DNA from: an uncultured Flavobacteriaceae bacterium
GTDB taxonomy: Bacteria > Bacteroidota > Bacteroidia > Flavobacteriales > Flavobacteriaceae
Direction of reading: 5' to 3'
Length of the DNA: 64,000 nt
Assembly: GCA_947503105.1 (NCBI GenBank)
Contig: CANNCM010000003.1
Location: forward strand, 124,001-188,000
Below are positions 30,532 to 40,458 of the stretch, piece after piece. The stretch's first letter is position 1; the number at the start of each line of letters is the position of its first letter. Under the pieces are notes generated by a model. It saw only the letters and a list, made by a program, of their open reading frames with translations, did not search any database and was not told the DNA's origin. The translations under genes were made by a program, and so were the position numbers.

Positions 30532-30801
30532 TTACCAGCTTGCTTTTTTTACTCCTGGAATTAGTCCTTTGTTGGCCATTTCTCTAAACATAACTCTAGA
30601 GACTCCAAACTGACGCATATATCCTTTTGGACGTCCAGTCAATTTGCAACGGTTGTGCATACGAATTGGAGAGGCGTTTTTTGGTAATTTTTGCAATCCC
30701 TCAAAATCTCCAGCTTCTTTTAATGCCTTACGCTTTTCTGCGTATTTTGCAACTGTTTTTGCTCGTTTCACCTCGCGGGCTTTCATTGATTCTTTTGCCA
30801 T
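30532..30801 (-). CDS. rpsN: 30S ribosomal protein S14 (zinc-free long form)
   Basis: Small-subunit head protein. 89 residues ending with the family block [19 protein letters not shown] and a C-terminal KKASW. Only one cysteine is present, so it is the long C-minus form rather than the 61-residue zinc-ribbon form. It lies 3 bases after rplE. Confidence 0.97.
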   Translation of the reverse strand: MAKESMKAREVKRAKTVAKYAEKRKALKEAGDFEGLQKLPKNASPIRMHNRCKLTGRPKGYMRQFGVSRVMFREMANKGLIPGVKKASW

Positions 30802-30804
30802 AAA

Positions 30805-31356
30805 TTAATTCTTTTTAAAAGGTAGGCCTAATTCTGTTAATAATGATTTTGCTTCTTTGTCGGTCTCCGCAGTAGTGACAAAAGAAATATCCATTCCTGA
30901 AATTTTATTCACTTTATCAATATCAATTTCTGGAAATATAATTTGTTCTGTAATCCCTAAATTGTAGTTTCCTCGACCATCAAAACCATTGGCTTTGATT
31001 CCGTTAAAATCTCTTACACGTGGCAGTGCAGAGGTGACCAAACGGTCCAAAAACTCATACATGCGCTCACCTCTAAGTGTAACTTTTGCCCCGATTGGCA
31101 TACCTTTACGGAGTTTGAACGATGCAACATCTTTTTTAGATATTGTAGCCACAGCTTTTTGTCCAGAAATCTTTGTGATTTCATCCACAGCGTGGTCTAT
31201 TAATTTTTTATCAGCTACGGCAGCTCCAACTCCTTTAGAAATAACAATCTTTTGAAGTTTTGGAACTTGCATTACATTTTTGTAACCGAATTCTTCTGTA
31301 AGAGCTGAGATTATTTTGTCTTTATACTCTTGTTTCAATCTTGGAATATACGTCAT
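30805..31356 (-). CDS. rplE: 50S ribosomal protein L5
   Basis: 5S rRNA-binding protein of the central protuberance. 183 residues; blocks [44 protein letters not shown] and [10 protein letters not shown] are characteristic. It lies between rplX and rpsN. Confidence 0.98.
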   Translation of the reverse strand: MTYIPRLKQEYKDKIISALTEEFGYKNVMQVPKLQKIVISKGVGAAVADKKLIDHAVDEITKISGQKAVATISKKDVASFKLRKGMPIGAKVTLRGERMYEFLDRLVTSALPRVRDFNGIKANGFDGRGNYNLGITEQIIFPEIDIDKVNKISGMDISFVTTAETDKEAKSLLTELGLPFKKN

Positions 31357-31361
31357 AACGC

Positions 31362-31673
31362 TTATATTACTTCGTTAGATTTTTTTGCATAGCGTACTTT
31401 CTTACCATCTTCCATTCTGTACCCAACTCTAGTAGTTTCACCTTTAGAATTGATTAAGGATAGGTTAGAAATTTGAAGCGCTGCTTCTTTTTCTACAATA
31501 CCACCTTGAGGATTTTGTGCACTTGGTTTCATATGCTTTTTAATCATATTGACACCCTCTACGATGGCTTTATTTTTTTCTATGAAAACAGTAAGTACTT
31601 TACCTTCTGAACCTTTGTGGTCTCCAGCAATCACTCGTACTGTATCTCCTGTTTTTATTTTTAGCTTTCCCAT
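31362..31673 (-). CDS. rplX: 50S ribosomal protein L24
   Basis: Early-assembly large-subunit protein with an N-terminal KOW motif ([20 protein letters not shown]). 103 residues; later blocks are [14 protein letters not shown] and [15 protein letters not shown]. It lies between rplN and rplE. Confidence 0.98.
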   Translation of the reverse strand: MGKLKIKTGDTVRVIAGDHKGSEGKVLTVFIEKNKAIVEGVNMIKKHMKPSAQNPQGGIVEKEAALQISNLSLINSKGETTRVGYRMEDGKKVRYAKKSNEVI

Positions 31674-31684
31674 TGTTGTTTATA

Positions 31685-32053
31685 TTAAAGCACTTCTGGT
31701 GCTAATGAAACAATTTTCATGAATTTTTTATCACGAAGTTCTCTTGCAACTGGTCCAAATACACGTGTCCCTTTCATTTCGCCGTTAGCGTCTAATAGAA
31801 CACATGCATTATCGTCAAATCTAATATAAGATCCGTCTGGACGACGTACTTCTTTTACGGTGCGTACGACAACTGCTGTAGATACTGCTCCTTTTTTGAC
31901 GTTACCATTTGGCGTTGCATCTTTTACAGAAACAACAATTTTATCTCCCAATGAGGCATACCTGCGCTTTGTTCCGCCCAAAACACGAATGGTAAGGACT
32001 TCTTTTGCTCCAGTATTGTCAGCTACTTTTAATCTTGATTCTTGTTGTACCAT
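31685..32053 (-). CDS. rplN: 50S ribosomal protein L14
   Basis: Large-subunit protein at the intersubunit bridge. 122 residues, beginning [18 protein letters not shown]; conserved [17 protein letters not shown] and [13 protein letters not shown] blocks. It lies two bases from rpsQ. Confidence 0.98.
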   Translation of the reverse strand: MVQQESRLKVADNTGAKEVLTIRVLGGTKRRYASLGDKIVVSVKDATPNGNVKKGAVSTAVVVRTVKEVRRPDGSYIRFDDNACVLLDANGEMKGTRVFGPVARELRDKKFMKIVSLAPEVL

Positions 32054-32055
32054 AA

Positions 32056-32313
32056 TTACTTAGCTCTTTCAATAATTTCTACTAATCTCCAACATTTAGA
32101 CTTACTTAAGGGTCTAGTTTCCATGATCCTTACAGTATCGCCTTCGTTGCAGTCGTTCTGTTCGTCGTGTGCTACGTACTTTTTTGTTTTCAGTACGAAC
32201 TTTCCGTACATAGGGTGTTTTACTTTTTTCACTTCAGAAACCACAATAGATTTCATCATTTTGTTACTTGTAACAATTCCTATACGTTCTTTTCTTAAAT
32301 TTCTTTTTTCCAT
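32056..32313 (-). CDS. rpsQ: 30S ribosomal protein S17
   Basis: Primary 16S rRNA-binding OB-fold protein. 85 residues; [22 protein letters not shown], then [19 protein letters not shown] and [21 protein letters not shown]. It lies between rpmC and rplN. Confidence 0.98.
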   Translation of the reverse strand: MEKRNLRKERIGIVTSNKMMKSIVVSEVKKVKHPMYGKFVLKTKKYVAHDEQNDCNEGDTVRIMETRPLSKSKCWRLVEIIERAK

Positions 32314-32327
32314 CTCAACAAATACAA

Positions 32328-32519
32328 TTATTGTACGTCTCTTTTTGTTAGCTCTGTTGCCAATCGGGCTACACTACGTCTTACGCTGCGCAATTGGATT
32401 GGGTTTTCTAGAGGTGATATTGCATGTGTCATTTTCAAATCGACATATGCTTTTTTCGTTTCACTAAGTTTTTCTTGCAACTCAGCCGTTGATAATTCTT
32501 TAATTTCAGATTGTTTCAT
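32328..32519 (-). CDS. rpmC: 50S ribosomal protein L29
   Basis: Helical-hairpin protein near the exit tunnel that helps form the SRP/trigger-factor docking site. 63 residues beginning [18 protein letters not shown], with the basic second helix [17 protein letters not shown]. It lies between rplP and rpsQ. Confidence 0.97.
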   Translation of the reverse strand: MKQSEIKELSTAELQEKLSETKKAYVDLKMTHAISPLENPIQLRSVRRSVARLATELTKRDVQ

Positions 32520-32531
32520 AACATCAATATA

Positions 32532-32951
32532 TTAGGCCTCGTAGTCTCTGGCCATTACAAATTTTGTTTTGACCGGTAATTTTTGAGCTGCCAAACGAAG
32601 TGCTTCTTTAGCCACTTCAATCGGTACACCACCAACTTCAAATATAATTCGTCCTGGCTTTACAACTGCTGCCCAGTATTCAACGGCTCCTTTACCTTTT
32701 CCCATACGTACCTCTAGAGGTTTTTTGGTGATCGGCTTGTCTGGAAATATTTTAATCCAAAGCTGGCCTTCTCTTTTCATGTAACGTGTCGCTGCAATAC
32801 GTGCGGCTTCAATTTGACGTGATGTCAAAAAATTTGAATCTAATGATTTTATACCAAACATGCCACTAGAAAGTCGGTGTCCTCTTCCAGAGTTTCCTTT
32901 CATACGTCCTTTCTGGACTTTACGGAATTTTGTTCTTTTTGGTTGTAACAT
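32532..32951 (-). CDS. rplP: 50S ribosomal protein L16
   Basis: Large-subunit protein near the A-site tRNA. 139 residues beginning [19 protein letters not shown]; contains the conserved [19 protein letters not shown] and [17 protein letters not shown] blocks. It lies between rpsC and rpmC. Confidence 0.98.
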   Translation of the reverse strand: MLQPKRTKFRKVQKGRMKGNSGRGHRLSSGMFGIKSLDSNFLTSRQIEAARIAATRYMKREGQLWIKIFPDKPITKKPLEVRMGKGKGAVEYWAAVVKPGRIIFEVGGVPIEVAKEALRLAAQKLPVKTKFVMARDYEA

Positions 32952-32969
32952 TTTCTTTTATTTAAAAAA

Positions 32970-33680
32970 TTACTTTCTACGGCGATTTTTAGAATTTGAG
33001 CGGCCTCCACGATCTTGCTTTTTAGACAATCCTACTAATGGAGATAATTCTCTTTTTCCATAAACTTCACCTTTCATAATCCATACTTTGATGCCCAAAC
33101 GACCATAGGTTGTATGTGCTTCTACAAGAGCATAATCAATATCGGCTCTAAACGTAGATAATGGAATTCTTCCTTCTTTGTAGTGCTCATTACGAGCCAT
33201 TTCAGCACCATTCAAACGACCACTGATTTGGATTTTGATACCTTCTGCATTCATACGCATAGTAGCAGCGATAGCCATTTTGATAGCACGTTTGTAAGAA
33301 ATACGGTTTTCAATCTGACGTGCAACACTTGATGCGACTAAAAAGGCATCTAACTCTGGACGTTTGATTTCAAAAATATTCAATTGAATATCTTTTCCCG
33401 TTAATTTTCTAAGCTCTTCTTTTAACTTATCAACTTCTTGTCCACCTTTACCAATAATAATCCCTGGGCGGGCTGTAGTGATCGTGATGGTTACAAGTTT
33501 TAGTGTTCTTTCAATAATAACTCTAGAAACGCTAGCTTTTGCCAAACGAACGAATATATACTTTCTGATTTTATCATCTTCAGCAAGTTTGTCTCCATAA
33601 TCGTTTCCTCCATACCAGTTAGATTCCCATCCTCTGATAATTCCAAGGCGATTTCCTATTGGATTTGTCTTCTGTCCCAT
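32970..33680 (-). CDS. rpsC: 30S ribosomal protein S3
   Basis: Head protein with a KH domain lining the mRNA entry channel. 236 residues beginning [16 protein letters not shown] core [21 protein letters not shown]-terminal [12 protein letters not shown] and [12 protein letters not shown]. The last 20 residues are a basic Gly/Ser/Arg tail. Starts 3 bases after rplV. Confidence 0.98.
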   Translation of the reverse strand: MGQKTNPIGNRLGIIRGWESNWYGGNDYGDKLAEDDKIRKYIFVRLAKASVSRVIIERTLKLVTITITTARPGIIIGKGGQEVDKLKEELRKLTGKDIQLNIFEIKRPELDAFLVASSVARQIENRISYKRAIKMAIAATMRMNAEGIKIQISGRLNGAEMARNEHYKEGRIPLSTFRADIDYALVEAHTTYGRLGIKVWIMKGEVYGKRELSPLVGLSKKQDRGGRSNSKNRRRK

Positions 33681-33683
33681 GTG

Positions 33684-34097
33684 TTAATTGCTTTCTGTGT
33701 TATTATGTTTTGCTCCAAGTACAACGGTAACGTGATTGGAACGTTTTCTAATTCTGTGTGCACGTCCTTGTGGTGCTGGTCTTAGTCTTTTGAGCATCGA
33801 TCCACCATCAACTCTAATTTCCTTGATGAATAAATCTGCTGCTTCAATATCTGCATCTTCGTTTTTCGCTTGCCAGTTGGCTACCGCAGAAAGCACTAGC
33901 TTTTCTAAACGACGAGATGCTTCTTTTTGACTGAATCTCAAAATATTGAGTGCTCTTTCTACTTTTTCTCCACGAATAAGATCGGCGACTAAACGCATTT
34001 TTCTTGGTGACGTAGGGCAGTTGTTCAGCTTTGCAAAAGCAACTTGCTTTTTCTCTGCTTTGATTGTATCTGCCATTTGTTTTTTACGACTTCCCAT
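33684..34097 (-). CDS. rplV: 50S ribosomal protein L22
   Basis: Exit-tunnel protein whose beta hairpin forms part of the tunnel constriction. 137 residues; [24 protein letters not shown] and the hairpin region [22 protein letters not shown] are clear. The N terminus is slightly extended; in-frame ATGs at codons 1 and 8 are both possible starts. Confidence 0.96.
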   Translation of the reverse strand: MGSRKKQMADTIKAEKKQVAFAKLNNCPTSPRKMRLVADLIRGEKVERALNILRFSQKEASRRLEKLVLSAVANWQAKNEDADIEAADLFIKEIRVDGGSMLKRLRPAPQGRAHRIRKRSNHVTVVLGAKHNNTESN

Positions 34098-34102
34098 AGC
34101 TC

Positions 34103-34381
34103 TTATTTTTTACCTTTATTTTTTGCACCTACGTGTCCTCGGAAAGAACGTGTTGGCGAAAATTCTCCTAACTTATGACCTACCATGTTTTCTGTAATAT
34201 AAACAGGAACAAATTGGCGGCCGTTGTGTACTGCAATCGTTTGACCAACAAAATCTGGTGTAATCATACTGGCTCTAGACCAAGTTTTGATGACTGTTTT
34301 TTTGTTTGCCTCTACATTTGCAGCAACTTTCTTTTCTAATTTATAATGAACGTAAGGTCCTTTTTTTAATGATCTTGCCAT
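34103..34381 (-). CDS. rpsS: 30S ribosomal protein S19
   Basis: Head protein contacting S13 and the intersubunit bridge. 92 residues beginning [18 protein letters not shown]; contains [24 protein letters not shown] and the C-terminal [15 protein letters not shown]. It lies 6 bases after rplB. Confidence 0.98.
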   Translation of the reverse strand: MARSLKKGPYVHYKLEKKVAANVEANKKTVIKTWSRASMITPDFVGQTIAVHNGRQFVPVYITENMVGHKLGEFSPTRSFRGHVGAKNKGKK

Positions 34382-34387
34382 GTCTTA

Positions 34388-35215
34388 TTATTTCTTTCTA
34401 CGTTCTACAATATATTTATTACTTGCCTTAGTTTTAGAACGTGTTCTATACCCTTTTGCAGGAATACCGTTTCTTGATCTTGGGTGTCCTCCAGATGATT
34501 TTCCTTCACCACCTCCCATTGGGTGATCAACTGGATTCATCACTACTGGTCTTGTTCTTGGACGTCTTCCTAACCAACGGCTACGACCTGCTTTACCAGA
34601 TACCAATAGCTGATGATCGGAATTTGAAACTACTCCAATTGTAGCGTAGCAATCCAACAATAACAAACGTGTTTCACCAGATGGTAATTTTACAGATGCA
34701 AATTTTCCATCTCTTGCCATCAATTGAGCAAATGCACCAGCACTTCGAGCAATGACTGCACCTTGTCCTGGACGAAGCTCGATACAAGAAATAATTGTCC
34801 CTAATGGTATTTGGCTCAATGGCATAGCATTTCCAACTTCTGGAGCTACATTTTCATTTCCAGAAACTAATTTCTGGCCTACTTCTAGACCGTTCTGTGC
34901 AATGATGTAACGCTTTTCGCCATCTTGATAATTAAGAAGTGCAATAAATGCAGTTCTGTTAGGATCATATTCTATAGACTTAACCTCTGCTGGAATTCCA
35001 GTTTTGTTACGTTTAAAGTCTATGATACGATACCTTTTTTTATGACCGCCACCTTTGTAGCGCATGGTCATTTTTCCTTGACTGTTTCTACCACCTGAGC
35101 GTTTTTTCGGAGCCAATAGGCTTTTTTCCGGCTTGTCAGTAGTAATGGCGTCAAATCCATTAACTACTCTAAATCGCTGGCCCGGTGTGATCGGTTTTAA
35201 TTTTCTTACTGACAT
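34388..35215 (-). CDS. rplB: 50S ribosomal protein L2
   Basis: Essential large-subunit protein at the peptidyl-transferase centre. 275 residues; [12 protein letters not shown] start region, [22 protein letters not shown], and the conserved C-terminal [17 protein letters not shown] with the functional His. It follows rplW by 6 bases. Confidence 0.98.
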   Translation of the reverse strand: MSVRKLKPITPGQRFRVVNGFDAITTDKPEKSLLAPKKRSGGRNSQGKMTMRYKGGGHKKRYRIIDFKRNKTGIPAEVKSIEYDPNRTAFIALLNYQDGEKRYIIAQNGLEVGQKLVSGNENVAPEVGNAMPLSQIPLGTIISCIELRPGQGAVIARSAGAFAQLMARDGKFASVKLPSGETRLLLLDCYATIGVVSNSDHQLLVSGKAGRSRWLGRRPRTRPVVMNPVDHPMGGGEGKSSGGHPRSRNGIPAKGYRTRSKTKASNKYIVERRKK

Positions 35216-35221
35216 TTCTAA

Positions 35222-35512
35222 TTAGATATTAGCGTATAAATCAATTGTTTCACCTTCCTCCAGTTGTACAATTGCCTTTTTTGTGGCATTTGTTTTACCA
35301 TGTTGAATCCCCGTTTTTGTGAATTTGGTTTTTCGTTCTGGACGGACATTTATTGTTCGAACTTTGGCTACAGAAACACCGTAAGCAGCTTCTACTGCTT
35401 TTTTGATTTCTACCTTGTTCGCCTTTGTATTCACCAAAAAGCTAAAACAGTTTCTTAACTCACTGTCTAGGGTCGCTTTTTCTGTGATGATGGGTTTAAT
35501 TAAGATACTCAT
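35222..35512 (-). CDS. rplW: 50S ribosomal protein L23
   Basis: Exit-tunnel rim protein, docking site for trigger factor and SRP. 96 residues beginning MSILIKPIITEKATL; contains FLVNTKANKVEIKKAVEAAYGV and VRTINVRPERK. Order rplD-rplW-rplB is conserved. Confidence 0.97.
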   Translation of the reverse strand: MSILIKPIITEKATLDSELRNCFSFLVNTKANKVEIKKAVEAAYGVSVAKVRTINVRPERKTKFTKTGIQHGKTNATKKAIVQLEEGETIDLYANI

Positions 35513-35519
35513 GGTGTTC

Positions 35520-36149
35520 TTATTTACTTAAATTCGATTCAATTCCTTCTAATGCACTTTCCAAAAGCACCACTTGATTGGCGTTTAGAATTTTATAAGT
35601 GCTTAATTCTGAGCTAGTTATAACTTCAGAGCCTTTTAAATTGCGCGACGACAAATATACATTATTATTTGGCGCTCCCAAGACAAACAAAGACTTTTTG
35701 CTATCTAAGTTAAGGGCTTTTAAAACGGCTGTAAATTCTTTTGTTTTTGGTGCTTCAAAATTGAAGTCTTCCAAAACCGTTATGGATTTTTCGTTAGCTT
35801 TAATCGTTAATGCTGATTTTCTTGCCAAACGCTTTACGTTTTTATTTAGCTTAAAACCATAGTTTCTTGGTCTTGGGCCAAAAATACGTCCACCACCTTT
35901 AAAAACACCAGACTTGATACTACCTGCTCTGGCAGTACCTGTTCCTTTTTGTTTTTTAATCTTTCTTGTACTTCCAACAATCTCTCCACGTTCTTTAGCT
36001 TTATGTGTCCCTTGACGTTGATTGGCAAGATATTGCTTAACGTCTAAATAGACCGCATGATTGTTTGGTTCTATAGCAAACACATTGTTAGAAAGGTCTG
36101 CCTTTCTACCTGTGTCTTTTCCGTTGATGTCTAAAACTGCTACTTTCAT
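35520..36149 (-). CDS. rplD: 50S ribosomal protein L4
   Basis: Exit-tunnel protein; in E. coli free L4 also causes attenuation and translational repression of the S10 operon. 209 residues; the tunnel loop block [20 protein letters not shown] and [22 protein letters not shown] are clear. Its ATG shares one base with the rplC stop. A hairpin upstream of rplC (36815-36840) is a possible target if L4 regulation exists here; that is inference. Confidence 0.97.
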   Translation of the reverse strand: MKVAVLDINGKDTGRKADLSNNVFAIEPNNHAVYLDVKQYLANQRQGTHKAKERGEIVGSTRKIKKQKGTGTARAGSIKSGVFKGGGRIFGPRPRNYGFKLNKNVKRLARKSALTIKANEKSITVLEDFNFEAPKTKEFTAVLKALNLDSKKSLFVLGAPNNNVYLSSRNLKGSEVITSSELSTYKILNANQVVLLESALEGIESNLSK

Positions 36150-36766
36150 TATTTTTCAATCTTTACGTAAGCGTTTTTATGACCAGGAACGCATCCCTTA
36201 ACTACAATTAAGTTTTGATCCGCTACTACTTTTAAAACTCTTAAATTTTGAACTTTCACTGTGTCAGTACCCATACGTCCAGCCATTTTCATGCCTTTGA
36301 ATACGCGTGCAGGGTATGAGGCCGCACCAATAGATCCTGGAGCTCTTAGTCGGTTGTGCTGACCGTGTGTCGCTTGTCCAACACCTCCAAAACCATGGCG
36401 TTTTACAACCCCTTGGAATCCTTTTCCTTTACTTGTGCCTGTGATATCCACAAACTCACCTTCTTCAAAGTGCTCTACTGTGATTGTATCACCTAATTTG
36501 TACTCCTCATCAAAACCTTGAAATTCCGCGACTTTTTTCTTAACAGTTGTACCCGCTTTTTTGGCATGACCAATTTGAGCTTTTGTGGCACTTTTCTCTG
36601 TCTTGTCATCGAAACCTAATTGAATCGCTTCGTAGCCATCCTTTTCTTCAGTTCTGACTTGGGTAACAACGCATGGTCCAGCTTGAATGACAGTACAAGG
36701 CATATTTTTGCCGTTCTCGTCAAAAATGCTGGTCATTCCGATTTTCTTTCCTATTAACCCAGACAT
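36149..36766 (-). CDS. rplC: 50S ribosomal protein L3
   Basis: Early-assembly large-subunit protein reaching toward the peptidyl-transferase centre. 205 residues beginning [19 protein letters not shown]; the conserved [19 protein letters not shown] and [16 protein letters not shown] blocks are present. It is separated from rpsJ by 197 bases, an unusually long gap inside this cluster. Confidence 0.97.
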   Translation of the reverse strand: MSGLIGKKIGMTSIFDENGKNMPCTVIQAGPCVVTQVRTEEKDGYEAIQLGFDDKTEKSATKAQIGHAKKAGTTVKKKVAEFQGFDEEYKLGDTITVEHFEEGEFVDITGTSKGKGFQGVVKRHGFGGVGQATHGQHNRLRAPGSIGAASYPARVFKGMKMAGRMGTDTVKVQNLRVLKVVADQNLIVVKGCVPGHKNAYVKIEK

Positions 36767-36814
36767 ATTTATTAATTTATTGTTTAACTTTTATTTTATT
36801 TTTCTCCAAAAATT

Positions 36815-36840
36815 AAGGGTCAAAACACGTTTCAACCCTT
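36815..36840 (-). promoter_or_regulatory. Terminator-like hairpin (possible attenuator) upstream of rplC
   Basis: On the minus strand AAGGGTTGAAA pairs with TTTTGACCCTT around a CGTG loop, giving 11 pairs including two G-U, followed by AATTTTTGG. It begins 49 bases before the rplC ATG. The shape is that of a weak intrinsic terminator inside an operon, so partial termination or regulated read-through between rpsJ and rplC is plausible. No experimental support. Confidence 0.5.
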
Positions 36841-36885
36841 GAAATGTATTTTTTTCCGCTTTTCCCTCGCACGCAGCTCGGGACA

Positions 36886-36933
36886 TTTATGCTGAACTTG
36901 TTTCAAAATCTAGACTTTTTTTAGAATCTAGAC
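36886..36933. repeat. Degenerate intergenic repeat between rpsJ and rplC
   Basis: The plus strand holds ATGCTGAACTTGTTTCA at 36889-36905, close to a dispersed intergenic sequence I have met in Bacteroidetes genomes (variants of TGCTGAACTTGTTTCAGCATCT). It runs into two direct copies of AATCTAGAC (36907-36915 and 36925-36933). The neighbouring GC-rich stretch at about 36867-36883 also looks foreign to the cluster. The identification rests on memory of the motif. Confidence 0.4.
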
Positions 36934-36963
36934 GATTATCCTTAACAAAGCTCAGTAAAATAA

Positions 36964-37269
36964 TTATACTTTGATCTCTACTTCTACACCGCTTGGCAAC
37001 TCTAATTTCATCAAAGCATCAATTGTTTTTGATGATGAACTATAGATATCTAGCAGTCTTTTGTAAGAGCTCAACTGAAATTGTTCTCTCGATTTTTTAT
37101 TAACGTGAGGAGAACGCAATACAGTAAATAATTTTTTGTGCGTTGGCAATGGAATTGGTCCAGTAACTACAGCACCTGTACTTTTTACAGTTTTCACAAT
37201 CTTATCGGCAGACTTGTCCACCAAGTTATGATCGTAAGACTTTAATTTTATTCTAATTTTTTGACTCAT
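36964..37269 (-). CDS. rpsJ: 30S ribosomal protein S10
   Basis: Head protein (NusE in antitermination). 101 residues beginning [20 protein letters not shown]; contains [29 protein letters not shown]. It follows fusA by 11 bases with no tuf gene between, and is cut off from rplC by a 197-base gap. Confidence 0.98.
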   Translation of the reverse strand: MSQKIRIKLKSYDHNLVDKSADKIVKTVKSTGAVVTGPIPLPTHKKLFTVLRSPHVNKKSREQFQLSSYKRLLDIYSSSSKTIDALMKLELPSGVEVEIKV

Positions 37270-37280
37270 GTTCTAAACTT

Positions 37281-39407
37281 TTAAGATTGGACGCCTTTAG
37301 CTTCTTTTATAACCTCTTCTGAGATGTTTGATGGTGTTTCAGCGTAGTGTGAAAATTCCATTGTTGATGTTGCACGACCAGAAGACAATGTTCTTAAGGT
37401 TGTAACATATCCAAACATTTCGGATAATGGCACTGTAGCTTTTACAGTTTTTGCTCCGGCTCTATCGCCCATATCACTAACCTGTCCACGACGGCGGTTA
37501 AGGTCGCCTACAATATCACCCATATTTTCTTCTGGTGTAATCACCTCGAGTTTCATAATAGGCTCCATTATAACAGCTTTGGCAGCTTTCGCAGAATTTT
37601 TAAATCCTAGCTTGGCAGCAAGCTCAAAAGATAATTGATCCGAATCCACATCGTGGTAAGAACCGTCTGTAAGTGTTACTTTCATGGCATCAACTTCGTA
37701 TCCCGCTAATGGTCCGTTTTGCATCGCCATTTTGAATCCTTTTTCTACAGATGGAATAAATTCTTTTGGTACGTTACCACCTTTAATTTCAGAAACGAAT
37801 TCTAATCCTTCTTTTCCTTCCTCTGCAGGCTCTAATGTAAAGACAATATCTGCAAACTTTCCACGTCCACCAGATTGTTTTTTGTAAACTTCTCTATGTT
37901 CTGCACGTTGCGTAATGGCTTCTTTGTACTCGACTTGTGGTTGTCCTTGATTCACCTCCACTTTAAATTCGCGTCTCAAACGATCTACAATAATATCTAA
38001 GTGAAGCTCACCCATTCCAGAAATGATGGTTTGGCCAGAGGCCTCATCTGTACGAACAGTAAATGTTGGATCTTCTTCTGCAAGTTTTCCAAGCGCCATA
38101 CCTAGTTTATCAACGTCTGCTTTTGTCTTTGGTTCAACAGCAATACCAATTACTGGGTCTGGAAATTCCATAGATTCAAGCACAATTGGATGCTTTTCAT
38201 CGGTCATGGTGTCCCCAGTTTTGATGTCTTTAAATCCAACTGCAGCTCCAATATCTCCTGCTTCGATAAAATCAATAGCATTTTGTTTGTTGGAGTGCAT
38301 TTGATAAATACGAGAAATACGTTCTTTTTTTCCAGAACGATTATTTAGGATGTAAGATCCTGCATCTAAACGTCCAGAGTATGCTCTAAAGAAAGCCAAA
38401 CGTCCTACAAAAGGATCTGTTGCAATTTTAAATGCTAAAGCTGCAAATGGCTCTTTTACATCTGGTTTTCTGACTTCTTCTTGGTCTGTATCAGGATTGA
38501 TTCCTGTGATTCCTTCTTTGTCTGTTGGAGAAGGTAAATAACGGCACACTGCATCTAAAAGAAATTGAACGCCTTTGTTTTTGAATGCAGAACCACATAC
38601 CATTGGAATAATGGCCATATCCATTACGGCAGCTCTAAGTGCAGCATGCACTTCGTCTTCTGTAATAGAATCTTCATCTTCCATAAATTTTTCAAGAAGA
38701 TTTTCGTCGTAAGTTGCAACTTCCTCTATAAGGAGTGCACGGTACTTACGTGCTTCTTCTTTCATATCTTCAGGGATATCAATAATATCGAATGTAGAGC
38801 CCTGAGTTTCATCGTGCCATACAATCGCACGGTTTTTTACAAGATCAATAACACCTTTAAAATCTGCTTCATCACCAATATTCAATACAATTGGCACCGC
38901 ATTAGACTTCAACATGTCTTTAACTTGCTGACACACACCTAGGAAGTTTGATCCTTGACGGTCCATTTTGTTTACAAAACCAATACGTGGAACTTTGTAG
39001 TTATCTGCAAGTCTCCAGTTTGTTTCAGATTGTGGCTCAACGCCGTCAACTGCACTGAATAGGAATACGAGTCCATCCAATACACGCAAAGATCGATTTA
39101 CCTCAACAGTAAAATCTACGTGACCTGGAGTGTCTATTATATTAAAGTGATAGCCTTTAGTCTCATTAATGGGCTGACCATTTTCTGTTGGAAAATTCCA
39201 AGTACAAGTTGTGGCGGCAGATGTAATTGTAATACCACGCTCTTGCTCTTGCTCCATCCAATCCATTGTTGCAGCACCATCATGTACTTCACCAATTTTA
39301 TGCGAAACTCCTGTATAATATAGGATACGCTCGGTTGTTGTTGTTTTGCCCGCATCAATGTGCGCAGCAATACCAATATTTCTTGTGAATTTTAAATCTC
39401 TTGCCAT
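37281..39407 (-). CDS. fusA: Elongation factor G
   Basis: Translocation GTPase. 708 residues: G1 [10 protein letters not shown] (16-25), switch [12 protein letters not shown]4 NKMD, then domains II-V including the domain IV tip region near [12 protein letters not shown] and the ERRRGQV-like [12 protein letters not shown] single full-length copy in the str order rpsL-rpsG-fusA. No mutation typical of fusidic acid resistance was sought. Confidence 0.98.
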   Translation of the reverse strand: MARDLKFTRNIGIAAHIDAGKTTTTERILYYTGVSHKIGEVHDGAATMDWMEQEQERGITITSAATTCTWNFPTENGQPINETKGYHFNIIDTPGHVDFTVEVNRSLRVLDGLVFLFSAVDGVEPQSETNWRLADNYKVPRIGFVNKMDRQGSNFLGVCQQVKDMLKSNAVPIVLNIGDEADFKGVIDLVKNRAIVWHDETQGSTFDIIDIPEDMKEEARKYRALLIEEVATYDENLLEKFMEDEDSITEDEVHAALRAAVMDMAIIPMVCGSAFKNKGVQFLLDAVCRYLPSPTDKEGITGINPDTDQEEVRKPDVKEPFAALAFKIATDPFVGRLAFFRAYSGRLDAGSYILNNRSGKKERISRIYQMHSNKQNAIDFIEAGDIGAAVGFKDIKTGDTMTDEKHPIVLESMEFPDPVIGIAVEPKTKADVDKLGMALGKLAEEDPTFTVRTDEASGQTIISGMGELHLDIIVDRLRREFKVEVNQGQPQVEYKEAITQRAEHREVYKKQSGGRGKFADIVFTLEPAEEGKEGLEFVSEIKGGNVPKEFIPSVEKGFKMAMQNGPLAGYEVDAMKVTLTDGSYHDVDSDQLSFELAAKLGFKNSAKAAKAVIMEPIMKLEVITPEENMGDIVGDLNRRRGQVSDMGDRAGAKTVKATVPLSEMFGYVTTLRTLSSGRATSTMEFSHYAETPSNISEEVIKEAKGVQS

Positions 39408-39413
39408 TTCTGA

Positions 39414-39890
39414 TTAGAATCTAAAGTGTGAGAATGCTTTATTTGCCTCGGCCATTTTGTGTGTATCTACACGCTTTTTGACTGCAGCGCCTTCTTCTTT
39501 TGAAGCGGCAAGAATTTCTGCAGCAAGCTTTTGTGCCATTGATTTTTCGTTTCTTTTTCTAGAAAAACTAATCAACCACTTCATGGCTGTTGAGATTTTT
39601 CTATCTGGACGAATTTGCATCGGAATCTGAAAAGTAGCTCCACCAACACGACGACTACGTACTTCTACGTGAGGCATCACATTGGACAAGGCATCTTTCC
39701 AAATTTGTAAAGCAGTTTTTTCTTCGTCTGTATTTTTTTCTTCTACGATATCAATTGCATCGTAAAAAACTCTGAATGCTACAGATTTTTTACCGTCCCA
39801 CATCATCATGTTCACAAAACGTGTCACAAGCTGATCATTAAATTTTGGATCTGGTAAAAGCGGTCTTTTTTTCGCCTGTCTTTTTCTCAT
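39414..39890 (-). CDS. rpsG: 30S ribosomal protein S7
   Basis: Primary assembly protein of the small-subunit head; represses the str operon in E. coli. 158 residues; blocks [23 protein letters not shown] and [23 protein letters not shown] are typical. It lies between rpsL and fusA with short gaps. Confidence 0.98.
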   Translation of the reverse strand: MRKRQAKKRPLLPDPKFNDQLVTRFVNMMMWDGKKSVAFRVFYDAIDIVEEKNTDEEKTALQIWKDALSNVMPHVEVRSRRVGGATFQIPMQIRPDRKISTAMKWLISFSRKRNEKSMAQKLAAEILAASKEEGAAVKKRVDTHKMAEANKAFSHFRF

Positions 39891-39913
39891 GTCTTCTTTT
39901 TAAAGTGTTTTAA

Positions 39914-40288
39914 TTACTTCTTTGGGCGTTTTGCACCATATTTAGATCGACGTTGTGTTCGGCCCTCGACACCTGCGGTATCTAGTGCGCCTCGTACAAT
40001 GTGGTATCTAACTCCTGGCAAATCTTTTACCCTTCCACCTCTAACTAATACTATCGAATGCTCCTGGAGGTTATGTCCTTCTCCTGGGATGTAGGCGTTT
40101 ACTTCATTACCATTTGTCAACCTTACCCTTGCAACTTTACGCATTGCAGAGTTTGGTTTTTTTGGTGTTGTTGTATAAACACGCGTACATACACCACGTC
40201 GTTGTGGACAAGAATCCAAAGCAGCCGATTTACTCTTCTTAGTTAATTTGGCTCTTCCTTTTCTTACTAATTGTGATATTGTTGGCAT
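39914..40288 (-). CDS. rpsL: 30S ribosomal protein S12
   Basis: Decoding-site protein and first gene of the supercluster. 124 residues beginning [12 protein letters not shown]; contains [22 protein letters not shown], and [19 protein letters not shown]. The lysine of TPKKPNSA, whose change gives streptomycin resistance elsewhere, is the sensitive type. A strong promoter lies 44-74 bases upstream. Confidence 0.98.
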   Translation of the reverse strand: MPTISQLVRKGRAKLTKKSKSAALDSCPQRRGVCTRVYTTTPKKPNSAMRKVARVRLTNGNEVNAYIPGEGHNLQEHSIVLVRGGRVKDLPGVRYHIVRGALDTAGVEGRTQRRSKYGAKRPKK

Positions 40289-40331
40289 AAATTATAACTA
40301 TAATTTTTTCAATCCTCTTCTTAGAGGGCTG

Positions 40332-40362
40332 CAAAGGTAAACATTAAAATCAATTATTCAAA
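40332..40362 (-). promoter_or_regulatory. Promoter of the str-S10-spc-alpha supercluster
   Basis: On the minus strand TTTG (40359-40362) is followed after exactly 19 bases by TACCTTTG (40332-40339). This is a perfect Bacteroidetes -33/-7 promoter (TTTG-N19-TAnnTTTG). The expected start of transcription is near 40325, giving a leader of about 37 bases before the rpsL ATG. Confidence 0.85.
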
Positions 40363-40410
40363 TACTACACCCTATATTTTTAGAATATTAACGCTTTTTT
40401 TTGATTCTTA

Positions 40411-40418
40411 TACATTTG
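40411..40418 (+). promoter_or_regulatory. Candidate -7 element for the Omp85-like gene
   Basis: TACATTTG matches TAnnTTTG and lies 41 bases before the TTG start at 40459. A TTTG ends at 40403, but that is too close for a -33 element, so the promoter is only partly supported. Confidence 0.4.
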
Positions 40419-40458
40419 CATCCTTTTTTTGCGTTAGCTTTACATCAAACTATTTCTG

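Noticed and set aside
36964-37280. A missing or deleted tuf gene between fusA and rpsJ
   Set aside because: Bacteroidetes usually carry tuf elsewhere, and the 11-base gap shows no remnant, so this is a normal arrangement.
40289-40458. A small gene or RNA in the 170-base region between rpsL and the Omp85-like gene
   Set aside because: The space is accounted for by divergent promoter elements; no ORF or stable RNA fold was seen.
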